Origin: an uncultured Eubacteriales bacterium | Lineage (GTDB): Bacteria; Bacillota; Clostridia; Lachnospirales; CAG-274 | Assembly: GCA_949293325.1 (NCBI GenBank) | Contig: CASFCZ010000012.1 | Span: 30,440-94,439, forward strand | DNA: 64,000 nt | Direction: 5' to 3' | Shown here: piece after piece, positions 7,795 through 16,946 of the stretch | Layout of the letters: each line of letters opens with the position of its first letter | How positions within the stretch are numbered: the first letter of the stretch is position 1 | Program-made: the position numbers and the translations under genes | Notes under the pieces: generated by a model | Told to the model about the DNA's origin: nothing | The model's input: the letters and a program-made list of their open reading frames with translations, nothing else | Database searches by the model: none

Positions 7795-10132
7795 GTTTAA
7801 CCCTGTCCATACATTCCGCATACTTAGCGTCATTAAACTTTTCAAGGGAACCTACAAGATAACCTGTAATACGTCTTATTCTTTCAACAGGTTCTCCTTC
7901 GTCAACCCTTCTGCCACACTTAGGACACACATCATCTATTATGCCTGTATAACCACATACGGGATCCCGGTCAACAGGGTGGTTAATAGAGCCATAGCCT
8001 ATGCCGCACTCCTTCATATAACGGATGATTTTTTCAAAGGCATCCACATTTTTGGCAGTATCTCCATCCAGCTCCACATAGGAAATATGTCCTGCATTGG
8101 TAAGGGCATGGTATGGAGCCTCTATCCTTATTTTATCTGCTGCCTTAATATGATAGTACACAGGAATATGGAAGCTGTTTGTATAATATGCCCTGTCAGT
8201 TACACCATCTATCTCGCCAAAAAGCTCTTTATCCATCTTGACAAATCTACCGGAAAGACCCTCTGCAGGTGTTGCAAGGAGAGAAAAGTTAAGTTTTGTC
8301 TTTTCAGCCTCATCATCCATACGTTTTCTCATATGTCCTACTATACGAAGTCCAAGCTCTCTGGCTTCTTCAGACTCACCATGATGCTTTCCGATAAGTG
8401 CCTTAAGACACTCTGCAAGACCAATAAAGCCTATGCTCAATGTACCGTGTTTAAGCACTTCCTCAAGGGTATCATCTATATTGAGCTTGTCACTGTCTAT
8501 CCATACACCCTGACCCATAAGGAAAGGAAAATTCCTTACCTTTCTTGCAGCCTGAAGCCTAAAACGGTCAAGGAGCTGGTCAATACAAAGATCAATCATC
8601 TTATCAAGCTGCTCAAAAAATTCCTCTATATTACCATCTGCTTTAATGGCAAGACGTGGAAGGTTAATGGATGTAAAGCTTAAATTTCCTCTACCATAGG
8701 TAATTTCATTATTTTTATCATGTACATTACCTATTACCCTTGTACGGCAACCCATATATGAGATTTCTGTTTCAGGATGTCCTTCTTTATAGTACTGAAG
8801 GTTAAATGGAGCATCCTGGAAGGAAAAATTAGGGAAAAGTCTCTTTGCACTTACCTTGCACGCAAGCTTGAAAAGGTCATAATTTTTATCTCCTACATTA
8901 AAATTCTTTCCTTCCTTAACCCTGAAGATATGAATAGGGAATATTGGAGTTTCGCCATTACCAAGTCCGTCATTAAGGGCAAGAAGCACATTTTTTATTA
9001 CCATCCTTCCCTCCTCTGTAGTATCAGTACCATAGTTAATGGAGGAAAATGGTGTCTGAGCTCCCGCTCTTGAATTCATTGTGTTAAGGTTGTGTATCAA
9101 GGATTCCATTGCCTGATATGTTGCCTTATCTGTTTCTTTAAGGGCATTTTTATAGGCAAGGCGCTGAATCTTACTGATCACCTTTTCGTAATAGCCCCTG
9201 GAAAGAAGTATATTTTTCTCAGCCTCCATATATTCTTTATAATTAGCTATTGAAAGTTCATAGCCCTGTTCAAAGAGACTGTCCTGTATTTCCTTTGCAA
9301 GGTCATCGGCATTTTCAAGATCAAAAAGCAACTCACAGTTACGGGCAAGATTAATCCTGTAATTTTTAATAAAAGTCTTTCTTACACCAAGGGCAAGGGC
9401 GTAGTCGAAGTTAGGTATGCTCTGTCCCCCATGCTGGTCATTCTGGTTAGACTGGATGGCTATACAAGCAAGAGCAGAATAGCTGGAAATATCATTAGGT
9501 TCCCTTAAAACTCCATGACCTGTATTAAAGCCGTTATGGAAAAGTTTAATAAGATCAATCTGGGTACATGTAGTTGTCATGGTCAAAAAGTCCAGATCAT
9601 GTATATGAATATCTCCGTTACGATGAGCTTCGCTGTGTTCAGGCTTTAAAACATGGAGCTGATAAAACTGCTTTGCCCCCTCTGAGCCATACTTAAGCAT
9701 GGTACCCATTGCAGTATCTCCATTAACATTGGCATTTTCACGCTTAAGGTTACTGTCTTTGGCATCACTGAAGGTAATATCCTCATATATCTTCATAAGC
9801 TGAGAATTTTTTTCCCTTATCTTACTGCGTTCTGCCCTGTAAAGTATATACTTCTTAGCAGTGGCAGCGTGACCCCTTTTCATAAGTTCCTCTTCTACAA
9901 GGTCCTGTATCTGTTCAACGGTAGGTGTATCCTTAAGATTATAAACAGCAGCCTCTACCACCTCGTCAGCAAGCTGCATACAGTATTCCTCACTGTGATA
10001 ATCCTCTGTAGCATCAAATGCCTTTCTTATGGCATCGGCGATTTTTATCTTATTAAAGGCAACACGTCTTCCGTCTCTTTTTAAAATATCCTTTATCTGT
10101 AACTGATAGTTTTTTTGATTTAGCTCTATCAT
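7787..10132 (-). CDS. nrdD: Anaerobic (class III) ribonucleoside-triphosphate reductase
   Basis: NrdD reduces ribonucleoside triphosphates to deoxyribonucleotides by a glycyl radical and works only without oxygen. The 781-residue chain has an N-terminal ATP-cone (DGRRVAFNKIKIADAIRKAF) for allosteric control, a large catalytic barrel, a C-terminal Cys cluster (DPVCGY and VCPKCGRR) and the glycyl-radical motif RITGYLVG with Gly757. The activating enzyme NrdG is not next to it and not elsewhere in the window. A TATAAT at 10181-10176 overlaps a putative NrdR site, and nrdR itself lies at 59.9-60.4 kb. Confidence 0.97.
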   Translation of the reverse strand: MIELNQKNYQLQIKDILKRDGRRVAFNKIKIADAIRKAFDATEDYHSEEYCMQLADEVVEAAVYNLKDTPTVEQIQDLVEEELMKRGHAATAKKYILYRAERSKIREKNSQLMKIYEDITFSDAKDSNLKRENANVNGDTAMGTMLKYGSEGAKQFYQLHVLKPEHSEAHRNGDIHIHDLDFLTMTTTCTQIDLIKLFHNGFNTGHGVLREPNDISSYSALACIAIQSNQNDQHGGQSIPNFDYALALGVRKTFIKNYRINLARNCELLFDLENADDLAKEIQDSLFEQGYELSIANYKEYMEAEKNILLSRGYYEKVISKIQRLAYKNALKETDKATYQAMESLIHNLNTMNSRAGAQTPFSSINYGTDTTEEGRMVIKNVLLALNDGLGNGETPIFPIHIFRVKEGKNFNVGDKNYDLFKLACKVSAKRLFPNFSFQDAPFNLQYYKEGHPETEISYMGCRTRVIGNVHDKNNEITYGRGNLSFTSINLPRLAIKADGNIEEFFEQLDKMIDLCIDQLLDRFRLQAARKVRNFPFLMGQGVWIDSDKLNIDDTLEEVLKHGTLSIGFIGLAECLKALIGKHHGESEEARELGLRIVGHMRKRMDDEAEKTKLNFSLLATPAEGLSGRFVKMDKELFGEIDGVTDRAYYTNSFHIPVYYHIKAADKIRIEAPYHALTNAGHISYVELDGDTAKNVDAFEKIIRYMKECGIGYGSINHPVDRDPVCGYTGIIDDVCPKCGRRVDEGEPVERIRRITGYLVGSLEKFNDAKYAECMDRVKHG

Positions 10133-10503
10133 AGTACCCCTCCGTTGTCCCTACATTTAGTAATATTTAAAATTCATTATACTATATACAGTAGTAAAAG
10201 TAAACATATTTCCGCAAAAAAGTTGCACAGTTTTTCCTTTGTATATTTTACATAATATATTGGTAAGAGACAGGTAACTTCTTTAAAATTCACTGTATGA
10301 TTGACTTACAGCTATTATGCAATATTTACATTTGGATTATCCTCCGTAAAATATCAAGGTACAATAGAATATTAGCAAATTAGCATCAGCTGCATGCAAA
10401 AATATTTTTTCACTCTTGCAATATCTATCCATATACAATATAATAAAATAAGTATGGGCTTTATCAGTCCTTAATCGTTTATGAACAAGGAGGAATAACT
10501 AAT
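10133..10503. other. Divergent intergenic region nrdD/ybaB
   Basis: These 371 bases are AT-rich. They hold the leftward nrdD promoter near 10176-10181 and a GGAGG ribosome site for ybaB just before 10504. No small gene or convincing structured RNA was recognised. Confidence 0.6.
10176..10194 (-). promoter_or_regulatory. nrdD promoter -10 with putative NrdR box
   Basis: The minus-strand -10 TATAAT is at 10181-10176. A near-palindrome ATACTATATACAGTAG at 10179-10194 overlaps it and matches about 12 of 16 positions of the NrdR-box consensus as I remember it. NrdR boxes normally occur in pairs about three helical turns apart; the partner is not clear (a weak TGTATATTTTACA lies near 10241-10253). 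Confidence 0.45.
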
Positions 10504-10851
10504 ATGGCAAAGGGATTTGGCGGCTTCGGAGGTATGGGCGGCATGAATATGAACAACCTTATGAAGCAGGCACAGAGAATGCAGAAGCAGATGGAACAGG
10601 CACAGGCCGACCTTGAAACCAAGGAGTTTGAGGTTACAAGCGGCGGCGGTGCCGTTAAAGTAGTTATTACAGGTAAAAAGGTTATTAAATCAATAGAGAT
10701 ACAGCCCGATGTAGTTGATCCCGATGATGTGGAAATGCTTCAGGACCTTGTACTGACCGCTGTAAACGAAGCTATCAGGCAGGCAGATGACGCTGTTACA
10801 AGCACAATGGGACAGATAACCGGTACAGGTATACCCGGGGGACTGTTTTAA
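10504..10851 (+). CDS. YbaB/EbfC family nucleoid-associated protein
   Basis: A 115-residue small DNA-binding protein of the YbaB/EbfC family, which forms dimers that bend and bridge DNA. It has the typical N-terminal Gly/Met-rich start, a helix ([16 protein letters not shown]) and conserved sheet and C-terminal segments ([21 protein letters not shown]). AGGAGG lies about 10 bases before the ATG. It is followed 22 bases later by recR, the classic pairing; the usual upstream partner dnaX is absent here. Confidence 0.95.
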   Translation: MAKGFGGFGGMGGMNMNNLMKQAQRMQKQMEQAQADLETKEFEVTSGGGAVKVVITGKKVIKSIEIQPDVVDPDDVEMLQDLVLTAVNEAIRQADDAVTSTMGQITGTGIPGGLF

Positions 10852-10873
10852 TTACGGTCTGGAGTGAGCTTTA

Positions 10874-11470
10874 ATGAACTATTATGGAAACTATGTAACA
10901 AGGCTCATAGAGGAGCTTTCAAGACTGCCAGGTATAGGTGGTAAAACTGCACAAAGGCTTGCCTTCTACATTCTGAATATGCCTAAGGAGAATGTGCAGC
11001 AACTAGCAAAAAGTATAATAGAAGCTAAGGAAAATGTAAAATATTGCTCCATATGCTGTAACCTTACAGATCAGGATCCCTGTTCTGTATGTAACAACCC
11101 AAAACGCAATCACAACATTATTATGGTTGTTGAAGAACCCAGAGATATGGCGGCATATGAAAAAACCAAGGAGTTTAACGGACTATACCATATTTTACAC
11201 GGTGCTATTTCCCCTATGAAGGACATTACCGCTGAGGATTTACGCATTAAAGAGCTTCTTGCAAGGCTTAACGAGGATACCCAGGAGGTTATACTTGCCA
11301 CAGGCACAAGTATTGAAGGCGAAACAACAGCCATGTACCTATGCCGATTAATAAAGCCTCTGGGTATCAAGGTAAGCAGGATTGCAAACGGAGTACCTGT
11401 AGGCAGTGACCTTGAATACGTTGACGAGGTTACCCTTTCAAGGGCACTTGAAGGCAGAAGGGAAATGTAA
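10874..11470 (+). CDS. recR: Recombination mediator protein RecR
   Basis: RecR helps load RecA at single-stranded gaps through the RecFOR pathway. The 198-residue protein has the N-terminal helix-hairpin-helix ([20 protein letters not shown]), a four-Cys zinc finger (CSICCNL then DPCSVC, near residues 57-72) and a C-terminal Toprim domain starting at MVVEEPRD. Length is standard. It lies between ybaB and thyX, and the thyX start follows its stop by one base. Confidence 0.97.
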   Translation: MNYYGNYVTRLIEELSRLPGIGGKTAQRLAFYILNMPKENVQQLAKSIIEAKENVKYCSICCNLTDQDPCSVCNNPKRNHNIIMVVEEPRDMAAYEKTKEFNGLYHILHGAISPMKDITAEDLRIKELLARLNEDTQEVILATGTSIEGETTAMYLCRLIKPLGIKVSRIANGVPVGSDLEYVDEVTLSRALEGRREM

Positions 11471-11471
11471 A

Positions 11472-12089
11472 ATGAAAATTATTAAACCATATTATATAAT
11501 AGAGGATGATATTGACCCTAAAAGAATGATGCTTGCCATTGAAAAGGCAGGCAGAACCTGCTATAAAAGTGAAGGCAGGATAGGTGATGGTTCCGCTGAA
11601 AAATTTATTGCAAACATAATAAAACGTGGTCACGAATCTGTCCTTGAGCATGAAAAAATAACCGTCAGGTTTATTTGTGACAGGGGTGTAACTCATGAGC
11701 TTGTAAGGCATAGAATAGCAAGCTACAGTCAGGAAAGTACCAGATACTGCAACTACAGTCAGGATAAATTCGGCAACGAGCTTACCTTCATCAAGCCATG
11801 CTTCTGGAATGAAGAAGATGAGCAATACAAGCTATGGCAGGACACAATGCAGTATATTGAAAATATGTACAACAAGCTTATTGCCTCTGGTGCTAAGCCG
11901 GAAGAAGCAAGAAGCATATTGCCAAACAGCCTTAAGACCGAGATAGTAGTTACCATGAATTTAAGACAGTGGCGTCACTATTTCCGTCTGAGAACAGCTC
12001 CTGTTGCTCACCCACAGATCAGGGAAATAAGCATAGCGCTCCTTAACGAACTTAAGGAAAAGTTGCCTGTTATTTTCGGCGATATATAA
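11472..12089 (+). CDS. thyX: Flavin-dependent thymidylate synthase
   Basis: ThyX makes dTMP from dUMP with methylene-tetrahydrofolate and FAD. The diagnostic motif RHRIASYSQESTR is at residues 79-91. The 205-residue protein starts at ATG 11472, one base after the recR stop; the longer frame from 11406 overlaps recR and lacks support. The ThyX type rather than ThyA fits an anaerobe. A strong bidirectional terminator follows. Confidence 0.96.
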   Translation: MKIIKPYYIIEDDIDPKRMMLAIEKAGRTCYKSEGRIGDGSAEKFIANIIKRGHESVLEHEKITVRFICDRGVTHELVRHRIASYSQESTRYCNYSQDKFGNELTFIKPCFWNEEDEQYKLWQDTMQYIENMYNKLIASGAKPEEARSILPNSLKTEIVVTMNLRQWRHYFRLRTAPVAHPQIREISIALLNELKEKLPVIFGDI

Positions 12090-12092
12090 TAA

Positions 12093-12127
12093 AAAACGAC
12101 CTCCGGAGTAAAACCGGAGGTCGTTTT
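12093..12127. terminator. Bidirectional terminator between thyX and nitroreductase
   Basis: A perfect 14-bp stem (AAAACGACCTCCGG/CCGGAGGTCGTTTT) with a 7-base loop, flanked by A and T tracts, separates two convergent genes. Confidence 0.95.
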
Positions 12128-12129
12128 AT

Positions 12130-12648
12130 TTATACACGAACTATGTAATTTTCCTTACGTGGCTTTGACTTTGGACACTCTGCAGCAGGATAGCCAAGGA
12201 TACAATTTCCTACTCCTCTGTAATTTTCAGGAATACCCCACTTTTTAAGAAGCTCCTTACCCTCAGGTCTGTCAAAGGTTTCCCTTGCACGGTTTATCCA
12301 GCATGAACCAAGACCGATTGCATACGCTGCATTCATAAGATTGCCAAGGACAAGACTTCCATCCTCCACCCAGGTTGCCCTGTTGGTATCAGCAAGTACC
12401 ACAACAACTGTAGGTGCTCCATAAAATGGATCCTTATCAACTCCCATAATATCGGCATTTATCTCAGACAAAAGTTTTATGGTAGGCTTATCCTGTACCA
12501 CCACCATTATAGGTGACTGCATACCCATACCTGTAGGTGCATATTCGCCGGCCTCAAGTACAGCCTTCAGCTCATCCTCATTTATCTGTTCACTTTTATA
12601 GGCACGGCAGCTGCGTCTTGCCTTAAGATCGTCTATAGTTGACTTCAT
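12130..12648 (-). CDS. Nitroreductase family FMN protein
   Basis: A 172-residue nitroreductase-fold oxidoreductase, expected to be an FMN-binding dimer using NAD(P)H; the natural substrate is unknown. Family features are the N-terminal RRSCRAYKSEQI (phosphate-binding Arg residues), EAGEYAPTGMGMQSP and the C-terminal GLGSCWINRARE near 110-121. AAGGAGG precedes the ATG. It is monocistronic, ending in the terminator shared with thyX. Confidence 0.9.
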   Translation of the reverse strand: MKSTIDDLKARRSCRAYKSEQINEDELKAVLEAGEYAPTGMGMQSPIMVVVQDKPTIKLLSEINADIMGVDKDPFYGAPTVVVVLADTNRATWVEDGSLVLGNLMNAAYAIGLGSCWINRARETFDRPEGKELLKKWGIPENYRGVGNCILGYPAAECPKSKPRKENYIVRV

Positions 12649-12691
12649 AAAATTACCTCCTTATCTTCTGATAGCTAAAGTATACTCTTAT

Positions 12692-12717
12692 AAAGTTTGA
12701 TTTTCAAGTCAAACTTT
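12692..12717. promoter_or_regulatory. Inverted repeat upstream of fabF, possible FabT/FapR-like operator
   Basis: AAAGTTTGA and TCAAACTTT form a perfect 9-bp inverted repeat around an 8-base spacer. The left part, TTTGATTTTCAA, resembles the TTTGA-N3-TCAAA pattern of FabT sites, and a fatty-acid gene is next. It could equally be a small terminator-like hairpin because a T-run follows the right arm. Confidence 0.4.
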
Positions 12718-12771
12718 TTTGTAAAATTTTCGTAAATATTAATAAATAACGTAAAGAGAGGTAAGTACTAT

Positions 12772-14001
12772 ATGAACAGAGTTGTTGTAACGGGTATGGG
12801 AGCCGTCACACCCATAGGGAATAATGTAAATGAGTTCTGGGAAAGTATCAAAGCCGGAAAAGTAGGCTTTGCACCTATTTCAGGCTTTGACACCGAAAAA
12901 TATTCTGCAAAGCTTGCAGCAGAGGTAAAGAACTTTGACCCTGCAACATATATGGATCGTAAGGCAGCAAGAAGAATGGACAGATTTTCACAGCTTGCAG
13001 TTGTTGCCGCTAACGAGGCAATAACCGATGCTGCCATAGATGTACTCCAGGAAAATCCCTACAGGCTGTCTGTTATTGTAGGCTCAGGAGTGGGAAGTCT
13101 GATGGGTATTGAACGTGAACACGAAAAACTTCTTGAAAAGGGACCCAAAAAGATAAATCCCCTCACTGCTCCACTTGTTCTTGGAAATATGGCCGCAGCA
13201 AATATAGCAATACAACTGGGCTTTAAGGGCAAATGTCTTGATACAGTGACTGCCTGTGCAACAGGAACCAACTCCATAGGTGAAGCATTCCGTTCAATTA
13301 AATATGGTGAATGCGACGTAGCTGCTGCCGGAGGAGTTGACAGCTCTGTAAGTCCTTTGGGAGTAGCCGCTTTTCAGTCATTAACTGCCCTTACCTCTTC
13401 CACTGACCCATACCGTGCCTCTATTCCCTTTGACAAAGAGAGAAACGGTTTTGTAACAGGAGAAGGAGCAGGTATACTTATCCTTGAAAGTCTTGAACAC
13501 GCAAAGGAAAGAGGTGCAAAAATATATGCCGAGATAACAGGCTACGGTGCCACCTGTGATGCCAACCATGTAACTACACCCCTTGAGGACGGAAGCGGTA
13601 TGGCAGAAGCTATCAGGCTTGCCCTTAATGAAGCTGAAATAAGTCCTGAAGAAGTTGATTATGTAAATGCCCATGGTACAAGCACCGTATATAATGATCT
13701 GTATGAAACAGTTGCCATAAAACGTGCATTTGGCAAAAAAGCATACGACCTCAGAATAAACTCAACCAAGTCCATGACAGGACATCTCTTTGGTGCAAGT
13801 GGTGCAGTTGAACTTATAACATGTATCAAATCCATTAACGAAAGCTATATACACCCTACCGTAGGACTTAAGGTTGATGACCCTGAATGTGATCTTGACT
13901 ATACAAAGGGAGAAGGGATACATACAGATGTTAATATCGCCTTAAGCAATTCCCTTGGTTTTGGTGGGCACAATGCAGCTATAGTTGTAAGAAAAATTTA
14001 A
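12772..14001 (+). CDS. fabF: Beta-ketoacyl-ACP synthase II
   Basis: FabF condenses malonyl-ACP with acyl-ACP in fatty acid elongation. The 409-residue protein carries the Cys-His-His triad: Cys162 in TVTACATGTNS, His301 in NAHGTSTVYND and His338 in SMTGHLFGASGA. Length and motifs are canonical. It stands alone here without the rest of the fab cluster. An inverted repeat that may be an operator lies about 55 bases upstream. Confidence 0.96.
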   Translation: MNRVVVTGMGAVTPIGNNVNEFWESIKAGKVGFAPISGFDTEKYSAKLAAEVKNFDPATYMDRKAARRMDRFSQLAVVAANEAITDAAIDVLQENPYRLSVIVGSGVGSLMGIEREHEKLLEKGPKKINPLTAPLVLGNMAAANIAIQLGFKGKCLDTVTACATGTNSIGEAFRSIKYGECDVAAAGGVDSSVSPLGVAAFQSLTALTSSTDPYRASIPFDKERNGFVTGEGAGILILESLEHAKERGAKIYAEITGYGATCDANHVTTPLEDGSGMAEAIRLALNEAEISPEEVDYVNAHGTSTVYNDLYETVAIKRAFGKKAYDLRINSTKSMTGHLFGASGAVELITCIKSINESYIHPTVGLKVDDPECDLDYTKGEGIHTDVNIALSNSLGFGGHNAAIVVRKI

Positions 14002-14118
14002 TAATCCCTGGTCAGAGTATTAAAATAAAAGGTTTGCATTTTTATCCGATTAATTGTATAATGAAAATTGCGCAGTCTATAAGGCTGTTGTATACAAATT
14101 ATATGTCGGAGGTAATAT

Positions 14119-14733
14119 ATGGAAGAAACATTTATACAAATAATTAATACCTGGGGGTATTTGGGGGTAGCTTTTCTGATATGTGTTGAAAATGTTTTCC
14201 CTCCCATTCCCTCTGAGGTAATCCTGCTTGCAGCAGGCTTTATGACCCTTTCTACTGATCTTTCACCTGCTTTTGTGGTAATATCCGCAACAATCGGTGC
14301 TGTACTGGGTGCTGTGGTATTATATGCACTGGGAAGAATATTTAAAAAAGAAAGGCTTAAAAAGCTTTTTGCAGGAAAGTTTGGTCAGGTATTAAGGCTT
14401 AAACCAGAATATGTAGACCAGGCTGATAAGTGGTTTTCCAAATATGAATACAAGGCAGTACTTATCTGCCGATGTGTACCTGTACTCAGAAGTCTTATTT
14501 CCATACCTGCCGGCATTGCAGAAATGCGTATTATACCATTTCTCCTACTTACAACAATAGGAAGTACCGTATGGAACACCATACTTGTTATACTGGGCGT
14601 AATAATGGGTGATGCCTGGGATGTATGCCTGCCATATTTTAAACAGTATGAACATATAGTAATAGTTGTACTGGCAATAGCCTGTGTGGCATTTGTTATA
14701 TGGTGGTTTAAGAAAAACAAGAAAAACAATTAA
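14119..14733 (+). CDS. DedA family membrane protein
   Basis: A 204-residue DedA/SNARE-associated family protein. Members are inner-membrane proteins linked to polyprenyl-phosphate or phospholipid translocation and membrane homeostasis. The family segments are visible: ENVFPPIPSEVILLAAGFM near 28-46, the GRIFKKERL region and CRCVPVLRSLISIPAGIAEM near 117-136 with its conserved Arg residues. Four to five hydrophobic segments are present. GGAGG precedes the start and an intrinsic terminator follows. Confidence 0.92.
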   Translation: MEETFIQIINTWGYLGVAFLICVENVFPPIPSEVILLAAGFMTLSTDLSPAFVVISATIGAVLGAVVLYALGRIFKKERLKKLFAGKFGQVLRLKPEYVDQADKWFSKYEYKAVLICRCVPVLRSLISIPAGIAEMRIIPFLLLTTIGSTVWNTILVILGVIMGDAWDVCLPYFKQYEHIVIVVLAIACVAFVIWWFKKNKKNN

Positions 14734-14740
14734 TAAATTC

Positions 14741-14774
14741 AGCAAGTCGAATGACTAATTCGGCTTGCTTTTTT
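14741..14774 (+). terminator. Terminator after dedA
   Basis: A 12-bp stem (AGCAAGTCGAAT/ATTCGGCTTGCT, one G-T pair) with a 5-base loop is followed by six T. Confidence 0.93.
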
Positions 14775-14904
14775 ATTGCAGCCATAACCATAAGACCTAT
14801 CCTGAGTTTTTGCTATGTAGTTTATACTTATTATATTACAGGATTTTTTTACTAAATCTCTCTGAAAATCCATTTGTCAGGCGTTTTTTGCTTATACAAC
14901 TCAA

Positions 14905-14939
14905 AAGGAGTCTGAAGAACGTTATACTTCAGACTCCTT
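14905..14939 (-). terminator. Terminator after the P-type ATPase gene
   Basis: A 13-bp perfect stem (AAGGAGTCTGAAG/CTTCAGACTCCTT) lies 8 bases past the ATPase stop on the minus strand, followed by TTTTGAG. The T-run is short. Confidence 0.8.
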
Positions 14940-14947
14940 ATTTTATC

Positions 14948-16834
14948 TTATAATTTTTTAACGAACAACGCACGTATTGCATTTAATACCGCAATAATCA
15001 TTACACCCACATCCGCAAAGATAGCAAGCCACATATTGGCAATACCGACTGCCCCAAGCAACAGGCAAATAACCTTAACACCTATGGCAAATACAATATT
15101 CTGATATACAATACCCATACATTTACGTGATATTTTTATAGCCTTTGCTATTTTCATAGGGTCATCATCCATAAGTACAACATCCGCAGCCTCAATAGCG
15201 GCATCTGATCCCATAGCACCCATAGCAATACCTATATCAGCCCTGCTCAATACAGGGGCATCGTTTATTCCATCTCCAACAAAGGCAAGCTTGGCTTTTT
15301 CCTCTTTACTGTTAATAAGTTCTTCAACCTTATTAACCTTATCATCAGGAAGTAATTCACTATATACCGTATCTATACCAAGGCTTTCTGCTACCTGGTC
15401 AGCCACTTTCTTTGCATCTCCTGTAAGCATAACGGTTTTTGTAATTCCAACTTTCTTAAGGGCTCGTATTGCATCCTTTGAAGTTGGCTTTACTATATCG
15501 GAAATAACAATGTGACCTGCATACTCTCCATTAATTGCCATGTGTATTATTGTACCTACCTGATGACAGTTAATATAAGGCACATTAAGCTTATCCATAA
15601 GCTTTGAATTACCCACTGCCACATCAATACCGTCCACCTTGGCAATTATTCCCTTTCCGCTTATTTCCTGAATTTCAGATACCCTGGAGCGATCCGGCTT
15701 TTTACCATATGCCCGCTGAAGACTTTTACTGATAGGATGGGAGGATGAACTTTCCACAAGGGCAGCATACTCAATAAGCTTTTCATTTTCCAGCTCATTA
15801 TGATGTATGCCGTTTACTTCAAACACACCCTGTGTAAGGGTACCTGTTTTATCAAAAACAACTATCTTTGTCCGGGACAGGGTTTCCAGATAATTAGAGC
15901 CCTTTACAAGGACACCTGCATTACTTGCGCCACCTATTCCTGCAAAAAAGCTTAAAGGAATACTGATAACAAGGGCACAAGGGCAGCTGATAACAAGGAA
16001 AGTAAGGGCACGATATATCCATACACCCCACTGTGCATCAGCAGACAAAATCAGCATTCTTATCACAGGTGGCAAAAGAGCAAGCACCAAAGCAGATATA
16101 CAAACCGCAGGGGTATATACCTTAGCAAATCTGGAAATAAAATCTTCCGATTTTGACTTTCGGGAGCTTGCATTCTCCACAAGATCCAGTATCTTGGAAA
16201 CCGTTGACTCGCCGAATTCCCTTGTAGTTCTGATTTTTAGTACACCGGTCATATTGATACAACCGCTTACTATTTCATCTCCTACCTTTACATCCCTAGG
16301 GAGACTTTCACCTGTTAAAGCACCTGTGTTAAGGCTGGAATTTCCCTCCTCCACAATACCGTCAATAGGTACCTTTTCACCGGGCTGAACAACTATTATA
16401 CTGCCTGTTTCCACTTCATCAGGATCAACCCTTTCAAGTCCCCCGTCTTTTTCTATATTTGCATAGTCGGGACGGATATCCATTAATTCGCTTATATTGC
16501 GGCGGCTTTTACCCACAGCGTAGCTTTGGAACCATTCACCGATCTGGTAAAAAAGCATAACCGCAACAGCCTCTGTATAGTCACCGCTTTTTTCATAGAA
16601 AGCAAGGGCAATGGCTCCTATTGTGGCAACTGCCATCAAAAAGCTTTCATCAAACACCTGTCTGTTTTTAATACCCTTAAACGCCTTAATCAATATATCA
16701 TAACCTATAATAAGATAGGGTATCATATACAGAATAAATCCTGTTATTCCCGTTGCAGATACAAAACTAAGTCCTATCATCATCAAAGCTGATACTATAA
16801 TACGTACAAGCATTTTTTTCTGCTTTTTGTTCAT
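14948..16834 (-). CDS. Heavy-metal translocating P-type (P1B) ATPase
   Basis: A 628-residue P1B-ATPase exporting soft or transition metals, probably Zn/Cd/Pb by its resemblance to ZntA/CadA. It has TGES at 174-177 (actuator), the intramembrane metal motif Cys284-Pro-Cys286, the phosphorylated Asp328 in DKTGT, an S-S-H-P segment with His366 and GDGIND at 520-525. There is no N-terminal metal-binding domain in the chain; a separate 72-residue HMA protein is encoded 112 bases upstream on the same strand. An inverted repeat resembling an ArsR/CadC operator lies in front. Confidence 0.95.
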   Translation of the reverse strand: MNKKQKKMLVRIIVSALMMIGLSFVSATGITGFILYMIPYLIIGYDILIKAFKGIKNRQVFDESFLMAVATIGAIALAFYEKSGDYTEAVAVMLFYQIGEWFQSYAVGKSRRNISELMDIRPDYANIEKDGGLERVDPDEVETGSIIVVQPGEKVPIDGIVEEGNSSLNTGALTGESLPRDVKVGDEIVSGCINMTGVLKIRTTREFGESTVSKILDLVENASSRKSKSEDFISRFAKVYTPAVCISALVLALLPPVIRMLILSADAQWGVWIYRALTFLVISCPCALVISIPLSFFAGIGGASNAGVLVKGSNYLETLSRTKIVVFDKTGTLTQGVFEVNGIHHNELENEKLIEYAALVESSSSHPISKSLQRAYGKKPDRSRVSEIQEISGKGIIAKVDGIDVAVGNSKLMDKLNVPYINCHQVGTIIHMAINGEYAGHIVISDIVKPTSKDAIRALKKVGITKTVMLTGDAKKVADQVAESLGIDTVYSELLPDDKVNKVEELINSKEEKAKLAFVGDGINDAPVLSRADIGIAMGAMGSDAAIEAADVVLMDDDPMKIAKAIKISRKCMGIVYQNIVFAIGVKVICLLLGAVGIANMWLAIFADVGVMIIAVLNAIRALFVKKL

Positions 16835-16870
16835 GATACTCCTCTCCTTTACAAAGCAGATTTATATTGA

Positions 16871-16906
16871 ATATATGACCATTTGTTCATATATAATGTC
16901 ATATAT
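16871..16906 (-). promoter_or_regulatory. Inverted repeat upstream of the P-type ATPase, probable ArsR/CadC-type operator
   Basis: ATATATGA (16871-16878) and TCATATAT (16887-16894) form a perfect 8-bp inverted repeat with an 8-base spacer. A third TCATATAT half-site follows at 16899-16906. SmtB/ArsR-family operators are imperfect repeats of this AT-rich type, and an ArsR regulator is encoded about 450 bases away. Confidence 0.6.
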
Positions 16907-16946
16907 TGCACCTCTGTCAATAACCGACAAAGGTGCCTAAATTACA

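Noticed and set aside
7625..8683. Plus-strand reading frame of 352 codons
   Set aside because: It lies antisense over nrdD and miaA, whose families are certain; it is a codon-bias shadow.
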